This document shows, piece by piece, positions 1 to 7,214 of a DNA stretch of 28,772 bases. Position 1 is the stretch's first letter, and each line of letters opens with the position of its first letter. The translations under genes and the position numbers were made by a program. The stretch spans positions 1-28,772 of the forward strand of contig DALTWF010000023.1 in the NCBI GenBank assembly GCA_029987235.1. The letters are read 5' to 3'. A model generated the notes under the pieces. That model made no database searches and was not told where the DNA came from. It saw nothing but the letters and a program-made list of their open reading frames with translations. Origin of the DNA: Methanocorpusculum sp. (GTDB lineage Archaea > Halobacteriota > Methanomicrobia > Methanomicrobiales > Methanocorpusculaceae).

Positions 1-2
1 TT

Positions 3-89
3 ATCCAGAACTATTCCAACAACGCAACCAAGACTGCTCTTGAGACGTACTTTGCGACCAGACCGGACTTAGCCCAGGCCCAGTCCTGA
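3..89 (+). CDS. C-terminal tail of an unidentified protein (5' end outside window)
   Basis: An open frame runs from the window edge to a TGA at 87-89 and ends in ...TYFATRPDLAQAQS. No family can be recognised from 28 residues. The codons look protein-like (Asn, Thr, Ala rich, no runs). It could be a real gene end or part of the frame-shifted material described just downstream. Confidence 0.3.
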   Translation: MQNYSNNATKTALETYFATRPDLAQAQS

Positions 90-133
90 AGACTTCAGCC
101 CGAAGACTGACAATACCACCCGGGGTGATATAA

Positions 134-319
134 ACGGACAAAACATTTGCAGAAAACATCATAATCGCGGTCATAGCCGACCTGATTAAAACATTTCTCA
201 TCTTTTGCTCCGCAATCACCTGCGCCCTGATAAAACGGACACTCGCCGGAAAAGAAAAACAGTATGAGCACCCCAAAAAAACCAAGGACACCATCCCCGA
301 TGAAGACTTATTCGAGTAA
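134..319 (+). pseudogene. hydrophobic reading frame without a start codon
   Basis: The frame ending at TAA 317-319 encodes a hydrophobic segment (AENIIIIAVIADLIKTFLIF) followed by a basic and then acidic tail ending DTIPDEDLFE, which looks like a small membrane protein. It is preceded in frame by a TAA at 131-133, and no ATG, GTG or TTG follows before the hydrophobic segment. It may be a frame-shifted gene remnant, a gene with a non-canonical start, or chance. No family is recognised. Confidence 0.2.
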
Positions 320-398
320 GAAAGACATCCCCCGGCTCATACTGCTTTTCCTTCTTGCACTCCCCCACGCAACCCTGATAACGATTTTATTTTCATAA
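300..398 (+). CDS. possible 32-aa hydrophobic peptide
   Basis: ATG 300 to TAA 396-398 encodes MKTYSSKKDIPRL followed by the hydrophobic stretch ILLFLLALPHATLITILF. The start overlaps the end of the preceding frame by about 20 nt, as in translationally coupled genes, and the stop is followed within 5 nt by a terminator-like hairpin. These are weak hints that it is expressed. Nothing about its role can be said, and it may be non-coding. Confidence 0.3.
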   Translation: MKTYSSKKDIPRLILLFLLALPHATLITILFS

Positions 399-402
399 AC
401 CC

Positions 403-428
403 GCTGGCGGTTTAAACCAGCAATTTTT
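403..428 (+). terminator. hairpin plus T-tract terminator
   Basis: GCTGG (403-407) pairs with CCAGC (417-421) around the perfect palindrome GGTTTAAACC (409-418), followed by AATTTTTT. It lies just after the last plus-strand stop (396-398). The stretch 429-538 shows no further gene. Confidence 0.5.
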
Positions 429-538
429 TCACCTGACCGGCTGAAATCCTGCCCGGAAAACAGCCACTGACATTTTTCAAAACAAAAAACAAAACACCGG
501 CTCAAAACAGACACGAAAAAAAGTCACCGGAAAAAAAA

Positions 539-1381
539 TCAGATATCCTCCTCTTTCTTCCACCAGATATGAGCAGACAACGTATATCCCGGAACAACAA
601 ACCCATCTTTTGTCGACACCACTTTTTCATCCACATACTCCCGCACAATTTTCCTCTGACATTCATCCTTAACCACCATACGCTTTTCAAAATCCGCATA
701 CAAATCTTCCATTTCTGCAAACGCCTGATTCTTCTTCCGCTGCTCAACAACAATATTTGCATAAATCCCCAACTGACAAAGCACATTCCACAAAACATCC
801 GCCGTCGGATCATGACAATACTCCTCACCGTACAGCCTCGGCCACAAATCCACATTCCCCCTCGACGCAGAAGGCGACTTAAAAAACCAGAAAATATGCA
901 CCTCGCGGCGTGCTGCATTATTCATCCTCGAAATCACATCACGGATATTACCGAACATGAACGCATACGAAGAAATAACATAATCAAATTTCCCCACATC
1001 CCCTGCATCCTCCCACCGCGACGCAACAGACGAAATCTCCGGCGCACCCGTCACCTGACGATACACCTGCATAGCCTCCCGCATTGCCTCAGACGGCTCA
1101 AGAGCAGTAACCCTGCAGCCGGCCAACGCAAGAGGAATTGCAAGAGTACCCGGACCCGCACCGATATCAAGAACAGAAGACCCCGGCTCAATGTTCATAG
1201 CAGAAATCTGCCAAGCAACACGACCATGACGATCTTCAGTAAGATGCTCGGTAAACCGGGCAACATTCTTTTTGTCGTTCCAGTAATCCTCACTCTTTGC
1301 ATCTAACTTCTGTTTCTGAAGCCTTGCTTTTTCATGTTGTTCGTCCCACAGGGATATGAAATCCATATGTATAAATTTCAT
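539..1381 (-). CDS. class I SAM-dependent methyltransferase
   Basis: It transfers a methyl group from S-adenosylmethionine to an unknown acceptor and is probably cytoplasmic. The SAM-binding motif I is clear (VLDIGAGPG, about residues 70-78 of 280), followed by an acidic residue at the end of the next strand (TALEPSEAM). The rest is alpha/beta sequence typical of a Rossmann methyltransferase, with a longer C-terminal part that may select substrate. The first ATG in frame is at 1381; a second at 1366 gives MDFISLWDEQ and could also be the start. A TATA-like stretch on the minus strand (about 1428-1438) fits a start near 1381. The gene is divergent from the GTPase operon across about 110 nt, which suggests, but does not prove, a shared task. 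Substrate specificity cannot be read from the sequence. Confidence 0.85.
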   Translation of the reverse strand: MKFIHMDFISLWDEQHEKARLQKQKLDAKSEDYWNDKKNVARFTEHLTEDRHGRVAWQISAMNIEPGSSVLDIGAGPGTLAIPLALAGCRVTALEPSEAMREAMQVYRQVTGAPEISSVASRWEDAGDVGKFDYVISSYAFMFGNIRDVISRMNNAARREVHIFWFFKSPSASRGNVDLWPRLYGEEYCHDPTADVLWNVLCQLGIYANIVVEQRKKNQAFAEMEDLYADFEKRMVVKDECQRKIVREYVDEKVVSTKDGFVVPGYTLSAHIWWKKEEDI

Positions 1382-1461
1382 GCACCAAATAATCAAATGA
1401 TAGGATTTAGTCAGAAAAAATCAACATAATATATTTAACTATTTTGACAAATTACAAAACC

Positions 1462-1486
1462 TATATGTTATTATCCTGATAATATA
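1462..1486 (+). promoter_or_regulatory. promoter and palindromic operator of the GTPase operon
   Basis: A TATA-like box (CTATATGTTA, from 1461) lies about 28 nt before ATG 1494, so the transcript is nearly leaderless. TATTATC (1469-1475) and GATAATA (1478-1484) form a perfect inverted repeat with a 2-nt spacer, overlapping the TATA 3' edge and the region before the start site, a position suited to a repressor. The same half-sites recur in the binding-protein promoter near 5209-5238. Confidence 0.55.
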
Positions 1487-1493
1487 CTAACCA

Positions 1494-2183
1494 ATGAAAC
1501 TCATCACGGTTGCCGGACCCCCCTCGTCAGGTAAAACCTCAGTCATTCTCAAAACTCTGGAGACTATGGCAATACCCCCTGAAACCATCGGCGTCATAAA
1601 ATTTGACTCACTGACCTCCTTTGACCACCTGCGGTATACGGATGCAGAAATTGAAATACGCACAGGCTTTGCCGGCAAAACCTGCCCCGACCACTTCTTT
1701 GTCTCAAATATCGAAGCTGCTGTGCAGTGGGCGCACAAACACAACTTCCAATACCTCATCACCGAAAGCGCAGGACTTTGCAACCGCTGCTCACCCTATA
1801 TAAACGGCATTTTATCAGTCTGCGTCATAGACAACCTCTCCGGCGTCAACACCCCCCGTAAAATCGGCCCGATGCTCAAATACGCCGACGTTGTCGCCGT
1901 AACAAAAGGCGACATAGTTTCCCAGGCGGAACGCGAAGTTTTTGCATTCAACATCCGCGAAGTCAATGCAAAAGCAGCAATACTCTTCATCAACGGCATA
2001 ACCGGCCAGGGAACATTCCACCTTGCAAAATACTTCCGCGAAGCAATGGAAATCAACTCCCTCAAAGACAGAAAACTCCGCTTCACCATGCCCGCAGCAG
2101 TCTGTTCCTACTGCACAGGAGAAACCCGCATCGGCGACCCGTACAGAATGGGCATGCTTCGCGCAATGGAGTTTGACGAATGA
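1494..2183 (+). CDS. G3E-type P-loop GTPase (HypB/UreG/CobW-like), probable metallochaperone
   Basis: The 229-residue protein opens with a Walker A loop (GPPSSGKTS, residues 8-16). It has TKGD (137-140) where G3E GTPases carry the NKxD guanine-specificity motif, and LITESAGLCNRCSPY (88-102) at the position of the ENxGNLxCP metal-site region of HypB. Further cysteines (C64, C96, C99, C110, and the CSYC pair at 204/207) suggest metal binding. Relatives load Ni or Co cofactors using GTP hydrolysis. It starts the operon; its last codons overlap the next ATG (ATGA, 2180-2183). It is not a standard HypB or UreG, since no hydrogenase or urease genes adjoin it. The metal is unknown. Confidence 0.75.
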   Translation: MKLITVAGPPSSGKTSVILKTLETMAIPPETIGVIKFDSLTSFDHLRYTDAEIEIRTGFAGKTCPDHFFVSNIEAAVQWAHKHNFQYLITESAGLCNRCSPYINGILSVCVIDNLSGVNTPRKIGPMLKYADVVAVTKGDIVSQAEREVFAFNIREVNAKAAILFINGITGQGTFHLAKYFREAMEINSLKDRKLRFTMPAAVCSYCTGETRIGDPYRMGMLRAMEFDE

Positions 2184-3211
2184 CAGAACCAGACCTGCTT
2201 AATGAAATCACCACCCTGACCCTTGGCGACCTCATCAGAAAATACCCCCTTGCAAAAGACTATCTTGCAAACCACCGGATAACTGCAATACCAAAAAATA
2301 TCCCCTTCCCCGAAGGACTGAAAACCATCTCCGAAGAACAGCTGGAAGAATTCGGACTTGACTCACAAGGCACGGTATTTCATTTCGCCGAATTCCTTTC
2401 CGCATTCCTGTCCGGCGGAGAAGGACTGAAAAAAATTGAATCACTTACCATCCTCGGCGGAAAAAACAAGTCCGGCGAGCCGGAAAATATCTCTATTACC
2501 GTACAAAAAGGCGAGATATTAAGTATTGTCGGCCCGACCGGTTCAGGCAAAAGCAGACTTTTAGGCGACATCGAATGTCTTGCACAAAAAGACACCCCCA
2601 CCGGCCGGCAGATTCTGATAAACGGCGAGATTCCGGAAGAAGACTGGCGGTTTTCCTCCGGCTCAAAACTTGTTGCACAGCTTTCGCAGAACATGAATTT
2701 CGTGATGGATATTACGGTTTCCGAGTTTCTGTTAATGCATGCAGGAAGCAGGCTTGTTGCAAACCCGGAAGATGCCGCACAGCGCTGTTTTGACTGCGCA
2801 AATTCCCTTGCCGGGGAGAAATTTACGAAAGAAACAAAAGTAACGCAGCTTTCCGGCGGCCAGTCACGAGCATTAATGATTGCAGACACCGCATTAATGA
2901 GCGAGTCGCCGGTTATTTTAATCGACGAAATCGAAAACGCCGGAATTGACAGAAGCAAGGCAATCGAACTTCTTGCAGGTCACGACAAGATTATTTTAAT
3001 GTCAACGCATGACCCCCTTTTAGCCCTCCGCGGAACACGCAGGGTGGTAATTTCCAACGGAGGAATTGCCGGTGTGTTGGAGACTTCGAACGCGGAACGA
3101 AAAAGTCTTTTGCGTGTTGAAAAAATTGACGCGGTCCTTCAGGATTTGCGTAACAGAATGCGTTTCGGTGAACGTATCACCGAGGATTTAATTCCGGAAT
3201 TTAAGGAGTAA
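2180..3211 (+). CDS. stand-alone ABC ATPase with DUF1858-like N-terminal domain
   Basis: This 343-residue protein has a complete ABC nucleotide-binding domain: Walker A GPTGSGKSR (118-126), Q-loop glutamine near 170, signature LSGGQ (224-228), Walker B VILIDE (245-250) and H-loop STHDP (His277). The first 40 residues (TLGDLIRKYPLAKDYLANH) resemble the small DUF1858 helix domain, which often accompanies redox or metal proteins; residues 40-95 are an uncharacterised linker. There is no membrane segment and no permease gene in the window, so it may be a soluble ATPase that drives assembly or reactivation (compare AtwA-type ABC proteins of methanogens) rather than transport. It is translationally coupled to the GTPase by a 4-nt overlap. 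The ABC assignment is secure; the role is inferred. Confidence 0.8.
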   Translation: MTEPDLLNEITTLTLGDLIRKYPLAKDYLANHRITAIPKNIPFPEGLKTISEEQLEEFGLDSQGTVFHFAEFLSAFLSGGEGLKKIESLTILGGKNKSGEPENISITVQKGEILSIVGPTGSGKSRLLGDIECLAQKDTPTGRQILINGEIPEEDWRFSSGSKLVAQLSQNMNFVMDITVSEFLLMHAGSRLVANPEDAAQRCFDCANSLAGEKFTKETKVTQLSGGQSRALMIADTALMSESPVILIDEIENAGIDRSKAIELLAGHDKIILMSTHDPLLALRGTRRVVISNGGIAGVLETSNAERKSLLRVEKIDAVLQDLRNRMRFGERITEDLIPEFKE

Positions 3212-3216
3212 AAACT

Positions 3217-3984
3217 ATGTGGGAACTGTATGATGCATTAATTGATGAGATTCCTGAGGATATAACGGTTGAACAGGTCTTTGTCGGTGCTGAATCGACC
3301 TATGTCATAAACAGTATAGGCGGATTCGGCTATGCGGGATTCCGTGATTATTATCAGCGTGCGCCGATGGTAACGAAAAACAGGCTTGGTACGCCGTTAA
3401 AGGAGGCTGCCGCCTGCATCAAGTCATGGAATTTCCGTGAGGCTTCAATCGGTCATGCGGCGATTTGTTCATATTACAACTCCCGCAGTGTTGCAGAAAA
3501 GAATGGTATTGAGATTCTGGAGAAAAAGCGGGTTGAGGAACGGCTGAAAGACCCGTTTATCAGTTCGCAGAATAAGGTTAAGGGGAAAAAGGCCGTTATT
3601 GTCGGGCATTTCCCGTTTATTGAAAATCTTCTGGGTCCGGTCTGTGATATGAGTATTATTGAATGGGACCCGTATGAGGGGGACTATCCGTATTCTGCTA
3701 TTGAGTATCTGCTGCCGGAGGCGGATTTTGCGTTCCTTACGTGCGCCGGTTTCGGGGACAAGACAATGGAGCATATGCTTGAACTTGCAGAAAATGCAGA
3801 AGAGATTACGATTGTCGGGCCTGCAACTCCTTTAGCGCCCCAACTTTTCGATTTCGGCGTTACGGATTTGTCCGGGTTTGTAGTAACGGATAATGCATTT
3901 GCAGCCCGTGTTACGTCCGGTGCGGAAAATGCGCGGATTTTTGATACGGGCCGCAAGGTTTCGTTTAAAGCGCCGGGTAAATAA
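3217..3984 (+). CDS. DUF364 family putative heavy-metal chelation protein
   Basis: The 255-residue protein matches the DUF364 pattern: SIGHAAICSYYNSRS (about 97-111), the conserved VGHFPFIENL strand-turn, and VGPATPLAPQLFDFG with the following GV...LSGFVV near the C-terminus. Structures of the family pair an enolase-N-like domain with a Rossmann-like domain, and a metal-chelation role has been proposed but not proven. The start ATG 3217 is preceded by AAGGAG within the end of the ABC gene, 5 nt after that gene stops, so the three genes form one operon. It is followed by a bidirectional T/A-tract terminator. Confidence 0.8.
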   Translation: MWELYDALIDEIPEDITVEQVFVGAESTYVINSIGGFGYAGFRDYYQRAPMVTKNRLGTPLKEAAACIKSWNFREASIGHAAICSYYNSRSVAEKNGIEILEKKRVEERLKDPFISSQNKVKGKKAVIVGHFPFIENLLGPVCDMSIIEWDPYEGDYPYSAIEYLLPEADFAFLTCAGFGDKTMEHMLELAENAEEITIVGPATPLAPQLFDFGVTDLSGFVVTDNAFAARVTSGAENARIFDTGRKVSFKAPGK

Positions 3985-4008
3985 AAAAAAATAGTTTTCT
4001 TTTTTTTT
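3983..4008. terminator. bidirectional A/T-tract terminator
   Basis: A9 (3983-3991) and T9 (4000-4008) lie between two convergent genes. Each gives an oligo-T run on one strand, enough for archaeal termination. There is no strong hairpin. Confidence 0.6.
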
Positions 4009-5204
4009 CAGAGTTTTCTGCAGACAACAACCGCTGCTGCTGCAAATCCTGCAAGAAGACCGAAGAGGGGACACGGGGATTTAGTCTGTGTTTTGGGCTG
4101 TTCTTTTGGTGTTGAGTAAAGGGTTAATTCGTTGTATTCATCATCAGTCATGTTGTAGTTCAGCATAACCTTGTAGAACTCTTTGACTTTTTCCTTTACG
4201 TCATAGTTGAAGGTTTCCGGATACATCACGTTTGCCATCCAGATAAATCCGCAGACACCCAGTCCGGAGAAGGGGGATGCGGTCCAGAGGTAGGGGCAGT
4301 AGTTGGGGATTTCATAGACATTGCCGTTTTTGACAGCTTTGAGGTCTTTGAATGCGGCATTTTCCATGAAGGCCTTGTAGTTTGCATGGTCTTTTTCGCC
4401 GTTGATGAAGATGAAGTCCGGGTCTTTGTCGTATAAAAGCTGCATGGCGGCTTCCATTCCGTAAACATCTCCTGTTCCTTTGTTTCCTTTAGCGGTGACA
4501 ATATTGTCTGCAAGGGTATTGATTACCATACCCTGATATCCAAGGGATTTGTCTTCGTTGAATCCGCCGAGGAGGGATATTTCGTTTCCGTCAATGGAGG
4601 TAATCTGGCATGCTGTTTTTTTCTCAACTTTTTTCATGCCGGTCTGAATGGTGTCAATCCAGTTCTTCACGTAAAGGTAAAGTTCGTTGCCGCGTTTTTC
4701 CGCGCCTAAAATCTGTCCGAGTTTCTGGTACGAGGGAGCAAGTTCTTCAAGGGAGTTCTGGGATACAAATACGGATGCAAGAGTGGATTTTTCAGTGAAT
4801 TTGTCCAGTTCTTCGGCTGAGCCTTTCTTTGCCTGTCCGACGTCAATATATACATCGACACCGCGGTCAACAAGGTTTAAAACTTCTTCATAGTTCATGT
4901 CGCTGACTGAGGTAAAGAGTCCTCCGGTCATGGGCAGGTTTTTGGCTGCGAGTTCGGGCAGGTATTTTTCTGCGTTGGTCGGCAGGCCTTTGGCGCAGGA
5001 GGCAAGGTAGTCAGGGTCAAATGATATCAGGACGGATAATGCAATCGCCCCGGACGGGATTACTTTGTCAACGACTAAGGGCAGGGTTACTTCACGTCCG
5101 AAGTCATCGGTGTATGTTCTGGTATCATCCAATGCTGCGGCGCATGTGCTGAAGAGGAGGAGGGTCGCAAGAAGGATGCAGATTGTTCTAAGTGTTTTTC
5201 TCAT
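4008..5204 (-). CDS. BtuF/FepB-type ABC substrate-binding protein with C-terminal anchor
   Basis: A secreted TroA-fold binding protein for an iron complex, cobalamin or another metal chelate. Residues 1-25 are a Sec signal (MRKTLRTICILLATLLLF...). The mature start, RTYTDDFGREVTLP, is the typical opening of FecB/BtuF proteins, followed by the two-lobe pattern with a long linking helix. The C-terminus has a low-complexity Thr/Lys/Gln spacer, then SPCPLFGLLAGFAAAAVVV and a basic end (CRKL). This tripartite layout resembles archaeal PGF-CTERM-like sorting or anchoring signals and would hold the protein on the outer membrane face. No permease gene is in the window. Its promoter shares half-sites with that of the GTPase operon, linking the two units. 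Confidence 0.85.
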   Translation of the reverse strand: MRKTLRTICILLATLLLFSTCAAALDDTRTYTDDFGREVTLPLVVDKVIPSGAIALSVLISFDPDYLASCAKGLPTNAEKYLPELAAKNLPMTGGLFTSVSDMNYEEVLNLVDRGVDVYIDVGQAKKGSAEELDKFTEKSTLASVFVSQNSLEELAPSYQKLGQILGAEKRGNELYLYVKNWIDTIQTGMKKVEKKTACQITSIDGNEISLLGGFNEDKSLGYQGMVINTLADNIVTAKGNKGTGDVYGMEAAMQLLYDKDPDFIFINGEKDHANYKAFMENAAFKDLKAVKNGNVYEIPNYCPYLWTASPFSGLGVCGFIWMANVMYPETFNYDVKEKVKEFYKVMLNYNMTDDEYNELTLYSTPKEQPKTQTKSPCPLFGLLAGFAAAAVVVCRKL

Positions 5205-5208
5205 GTTG

Positions 5209-5240
5209 ATATGTTATTAGTGCGCGGTTGATAATATAAA
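5209..5240 (-). promoter_or_regulatory. promoter of the binding-protein gene with shared operator half-sites
   Basis: On the minus strand a TATA box (TTTATATTATCA, from 5240) lies about 30 nt upstream of the ATG, so the leader is very short. The plus-strand sequences ATATGTTATTA (5209-5219) and TGATAATATA (5229-5238) also occur in the same order at 1463-1473 and 1477-1486, with a spacer of 9 nt here and 3 nt there. Confidence 0.55.
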
Positions 5241-5260
5241 TTGCTGATTTTTGTAAGGTA

Positions 5261-5275
5261 AGTTAATTTAACATG
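5261..5275 (-). repeat. 15-nt repeat, left copy (palindromic core)
   Basis: On the minus strand this reads CATGTTAAATTAACT, identical to plus-strand 8382-8396. The core GTTAA-A-TTAAC is an inverted repeat. The two copies stand in opposite orientation at the outer sides of the four-pilin block. Confidence 0.5.
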
Positions 5276-5323
5276 GTTTACAAAAGGGTGGGTTTTGCTG
5301 GGGGGTGAAGAGGTGAGCGCGGG

Positions 5324-5355
5324 AAAAAATAGTCAGGGGAAGTGCACCCCCCTGA
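5324..5355 (-). terminator. hairpin terminator of the left pilin pair
   Basis: TCAGGGG (5333-5339) and CCCCTGA (5349-5355) form a 7-bp stem. Reading the minus strand, the stem is followed by CTATTTTTT (T6 at 5329-5324). It begins about 29 nt after the stop of the pilin gene ending at 5384. A weaker outer pairing joins GGGGGGTG (5300-5307) with CACCCCCC (5345-5352). Confidence 0.6.
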
Positions 5356-5383
5356 GGGTTTATCCTGAAATCGTGTGTGAGGT

Positions 5384-5989
5384 TTATGAGGTAATAGTAA
5401 CTTTCGTCCGCGCAATAACGCTTCCTGCCTTGTCCACTAAATCAAGGTAGAAATACGTACCAAGATTTGCCGGATTGCAAAATGCATATGCTCCGAAATA
5501 TGCCGATTTACCATCTCCGGTCCAGAATACCTGTGCATTCTCATTCACTCCCGGACTTGGTCCGGTCCAATCTTTTTCTGTCGAATAATCTTTGCAGTTT
5601 GCAGCAGTTACATAAAACATATCTCCCGACTTGAATGCTTTAGACGAAGATGCGGCTAAATCCTCATTGTCTGCAGAATTAATAATAATGGATTTATCAA
5701 TAATGTATGCAAACTTCGCTGCATCAGGACCCATTAATTCCGAAGGTGTCGTCATGAAATTAGTGTCCGTAAGTGAGACTGCATCTCCACCGGTATGTGA
5801 AATCGTCATACCCTGCGACTGACTGTACGTTGCTTTAAACGTTAACTGAGGTGCTGTTTCTGTTGTCGTTACAACACCGCTTGCAAAAACAGCTACAACT
5901 GCAGCAATTATAATTGTGACAACGAGCATCAGCATTACACCAACTACAGGCGATACTGCAGTTTCTGAATTCATATGTTTTTCAATCAT
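5384..5989 (-). CDS. archaeal type IV pilin (short type, left module)
   Basis: A 201-residue prepilin: a short polar leader (MIEKHMNSET), then AVSPVVGVMLMLVV and a long hydrophobic helix, the Pilin_N (formerly DUF1628) signature cut by an archaeal prepilin peptidase. The mature part is Thr/Ser/Gly rich beta sequence. Its motifs YSQSQGMTISHTGGD and GTYFYLDLVDKAG...RTKVTITS match YSQTNGLTLNHAGGD and GNYFTLKIEQNGK...ETEVRIDP in the pilin at 7865-8377, so the two are paralogues. The start is ATG 5989, with GGTGAG just upstream and the previous gene's stop 1 nt away. A hairpin terminator follows. Confidence 0.9.
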   Translation of the reverse strand: MIEKHMNSETAVSPVVGVMLMLVVTIIIAAVVAVFASGVVTTTETAPQLTFKATYSQSQGMTISHTGGDAVSLTDTNFMTTPSELMGPDAAKFAYIIDKSIIINSADNEDLAASSSKAFKSGDMFYVTAANCKDYSTEKDWTGPSPGVNENAQVFWTGDGKSAYFGAYAFCNPANLGTYFYLDLVDKAGSVIARTKVTITS

Positions 5990-5990
5990 T

Positions 5991-6686
5991 TTAACTCACC
6001 GTGATATCTTTGTCATAAATAATCTGATTGCTTGGCAGGTGAAGAATAACAATGTTCACCGTGGAACCGGTTTTTAACTCTTCCCATCCTTTGCCAAGTA
6101 CTGACTGCATTCCGTCATATTCATCATCAGATGCAAATTTGCCCACATATCCGCCGGATGTATAACCATCTTCAACTGAATCAGCCTTATTGATGAATCC
6201 TCCTTTCTGCCCGGCAGGATATGCGTACATTACAGTACCACCGATAAGAGTATAGTTGCCAAACTGCTGTTCTGAATTGGTAGGTATGCCGCTGTTCTGC
6301 TTTGCAATTCCATTGCCGTAGCCAAACGGCGAAGCGGTCATATTTTTTCCCTTGAAATCCCACGTTGACGGATGTTCACCGGTCGAAGTACTTACCCATT
6401 TTGAGTTCTCGCTGTCGTACCATTTGGTCGTAATCTTCAGGTCGGATGTTTTAATCGGTTCACTTACAGAGAGAACTTCCATCTGAAGATAGGAATTGTA
6501 ATATTCTCCGCCGTTCACCATTTTGGTGTCAAGAGTGAGAACAGGCGCTGCTTTCGTATCCGAACCCATGTTTCCGGCAAATACTGCAACAACTCCTGCA
6601 ATAATAATCGTTACAACAAGCATCAGCATCACACCGACTACGGGCGATACTGCGGCTTCTTTTTTGTTCGTGTGTTTTTGATACAT
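5991..6686 (-). CDS. archaeal type IV pilin (long type, left module)
   Basis: A 231-residue prepilin with leader MYQKHTNKKEA, the AVSPVVGVMLMLVV helix and a beta-rich C-terminal domain. The mature part resembles the pilin at 7215-7868 (VLSVSEPIKTSDLKITTKW against VESVSEPVSTADLKLVTSW; FGNYTL; LPSNQIIYDKDITV against LPSNAVIYEKEVIV). Its leader and helix, however, are closest to the short pilin at 7865. ATG 6686 is chosen over an in-frame GTG at 6695 because AGGTGG lies 5 nt before it. First gene of a two-gene unit; the stop is 1 nt before the next ATG. It makes a surface filament subunit, with no sign which of the paralogues is the major one. Confidence 0.9.
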   Translation of the reverse strand: MYQKHTNKKEAAVSPVVGVMLMLVVTIIIAGVVAVFAGNMGSDTKAAPVLTLDTKMVNGGEYYNSYLQMEVLSVSEPIKTSDLKITTKWYDSENSKWVSTSTGEHPSTWDFKGKNMTASPFGYGNGIAKQNSGIPTNSEQQFGNYTLIGGTVMYAYPAGQKGGFINKADSVEDGYTSGGYVGKFASDDEYDGMQSVLGKGWEELKTGSTVNIVILHLPSNQIIYDKDITVS

Positions 6687-7214
6687 GTAGTCCACCTTCG
6701 AAAAAGTGTAAATCTAACTTTTGTGTAAACCATAACATAAACTCTTTCCCATAACGTAAATTAAATAAAATTAACTTCCTTAACAAAAATCTGTGCAGGG
6801 AAATAAAACCCGGTTAACACGCGCGCAAAACAGAAAATGCTGCCGGAAGATATTTTCCCCGCAGCAATAAAAACCCACATATTCATACAAGTATAGAATA
6901 TTCGTAACACTAAAAATTACAACTTTAACTATTTGTGCGCGTTAAATTGATTCATAATGAAACATACGTAACATTTATCCCCGCGCAAAACAAAGAGAGA
7001 TATGGCGGAAAATCACCGGAAAGGTTTTCATAGTCCTTTTGAAATCAATCCCGGCTGGATTCCGCCGTTTTGTTTTACGCAGACCAGACTTGAGAACTTT
7101 AGATATCTTTTTATCATACCAAGTTTATATACAAATATAACTCAGTCGCATTTAGTATTACGAATGTGCCAAAATAATATGAAATGCAAAAGGACGGCCG
7201 GGTTGGAGATGATT
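6687..7214. promoter_or_regulatory. divergent control region between the mirrored pilin modules
   Basis: About 530 nt with no convincing gene. A frame opening at 7002 is in phase with the right pilin, but that pilin's TATA box lies inside it. Plus-strand promoter: TTTATATACA at 7124-7133. Minus-strand candidates: GTTTATGTTATGG around 6737-6749, and a direct repeat TTTACAC near 6709-6732. A hairpin pairs TGCTGC-C-GGAA (6838-6848) with TTCC-CC-GCAGCA (6855-6866). CGCGCAAAACA occurs at 6822-6832 and again at 6983-6993, and a related inverted TTTGTGCGCG lies near 6930-6940. Confidence 0.45.

Noticed and set aside
569..1306. Long plus-strand open frame (245 codons) opposite the methyltransferase
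   Set aside because: It is Arg/His/Ile-rich with no domain, and lies fully opposite a gene with a clear SAM-binding motif. It is a shadow of that gene's codon bias.
2380..2958. Minus-strand frame of 192 codons within the ABC ATPase gene
   Set aside because: The opposite strand carries all ABC motifs. This frame is Ser/Pro/Phe-rich shadow sequence.
7002..7214. N-terminal extension of the right long pilin from ATG 7002
   Set aside because: The added 71 residues are unlike any pilin leader, and the likely TATA box (7124-7133) lies inside them. GGAG before ATG 7215 gives a normal prepilin.
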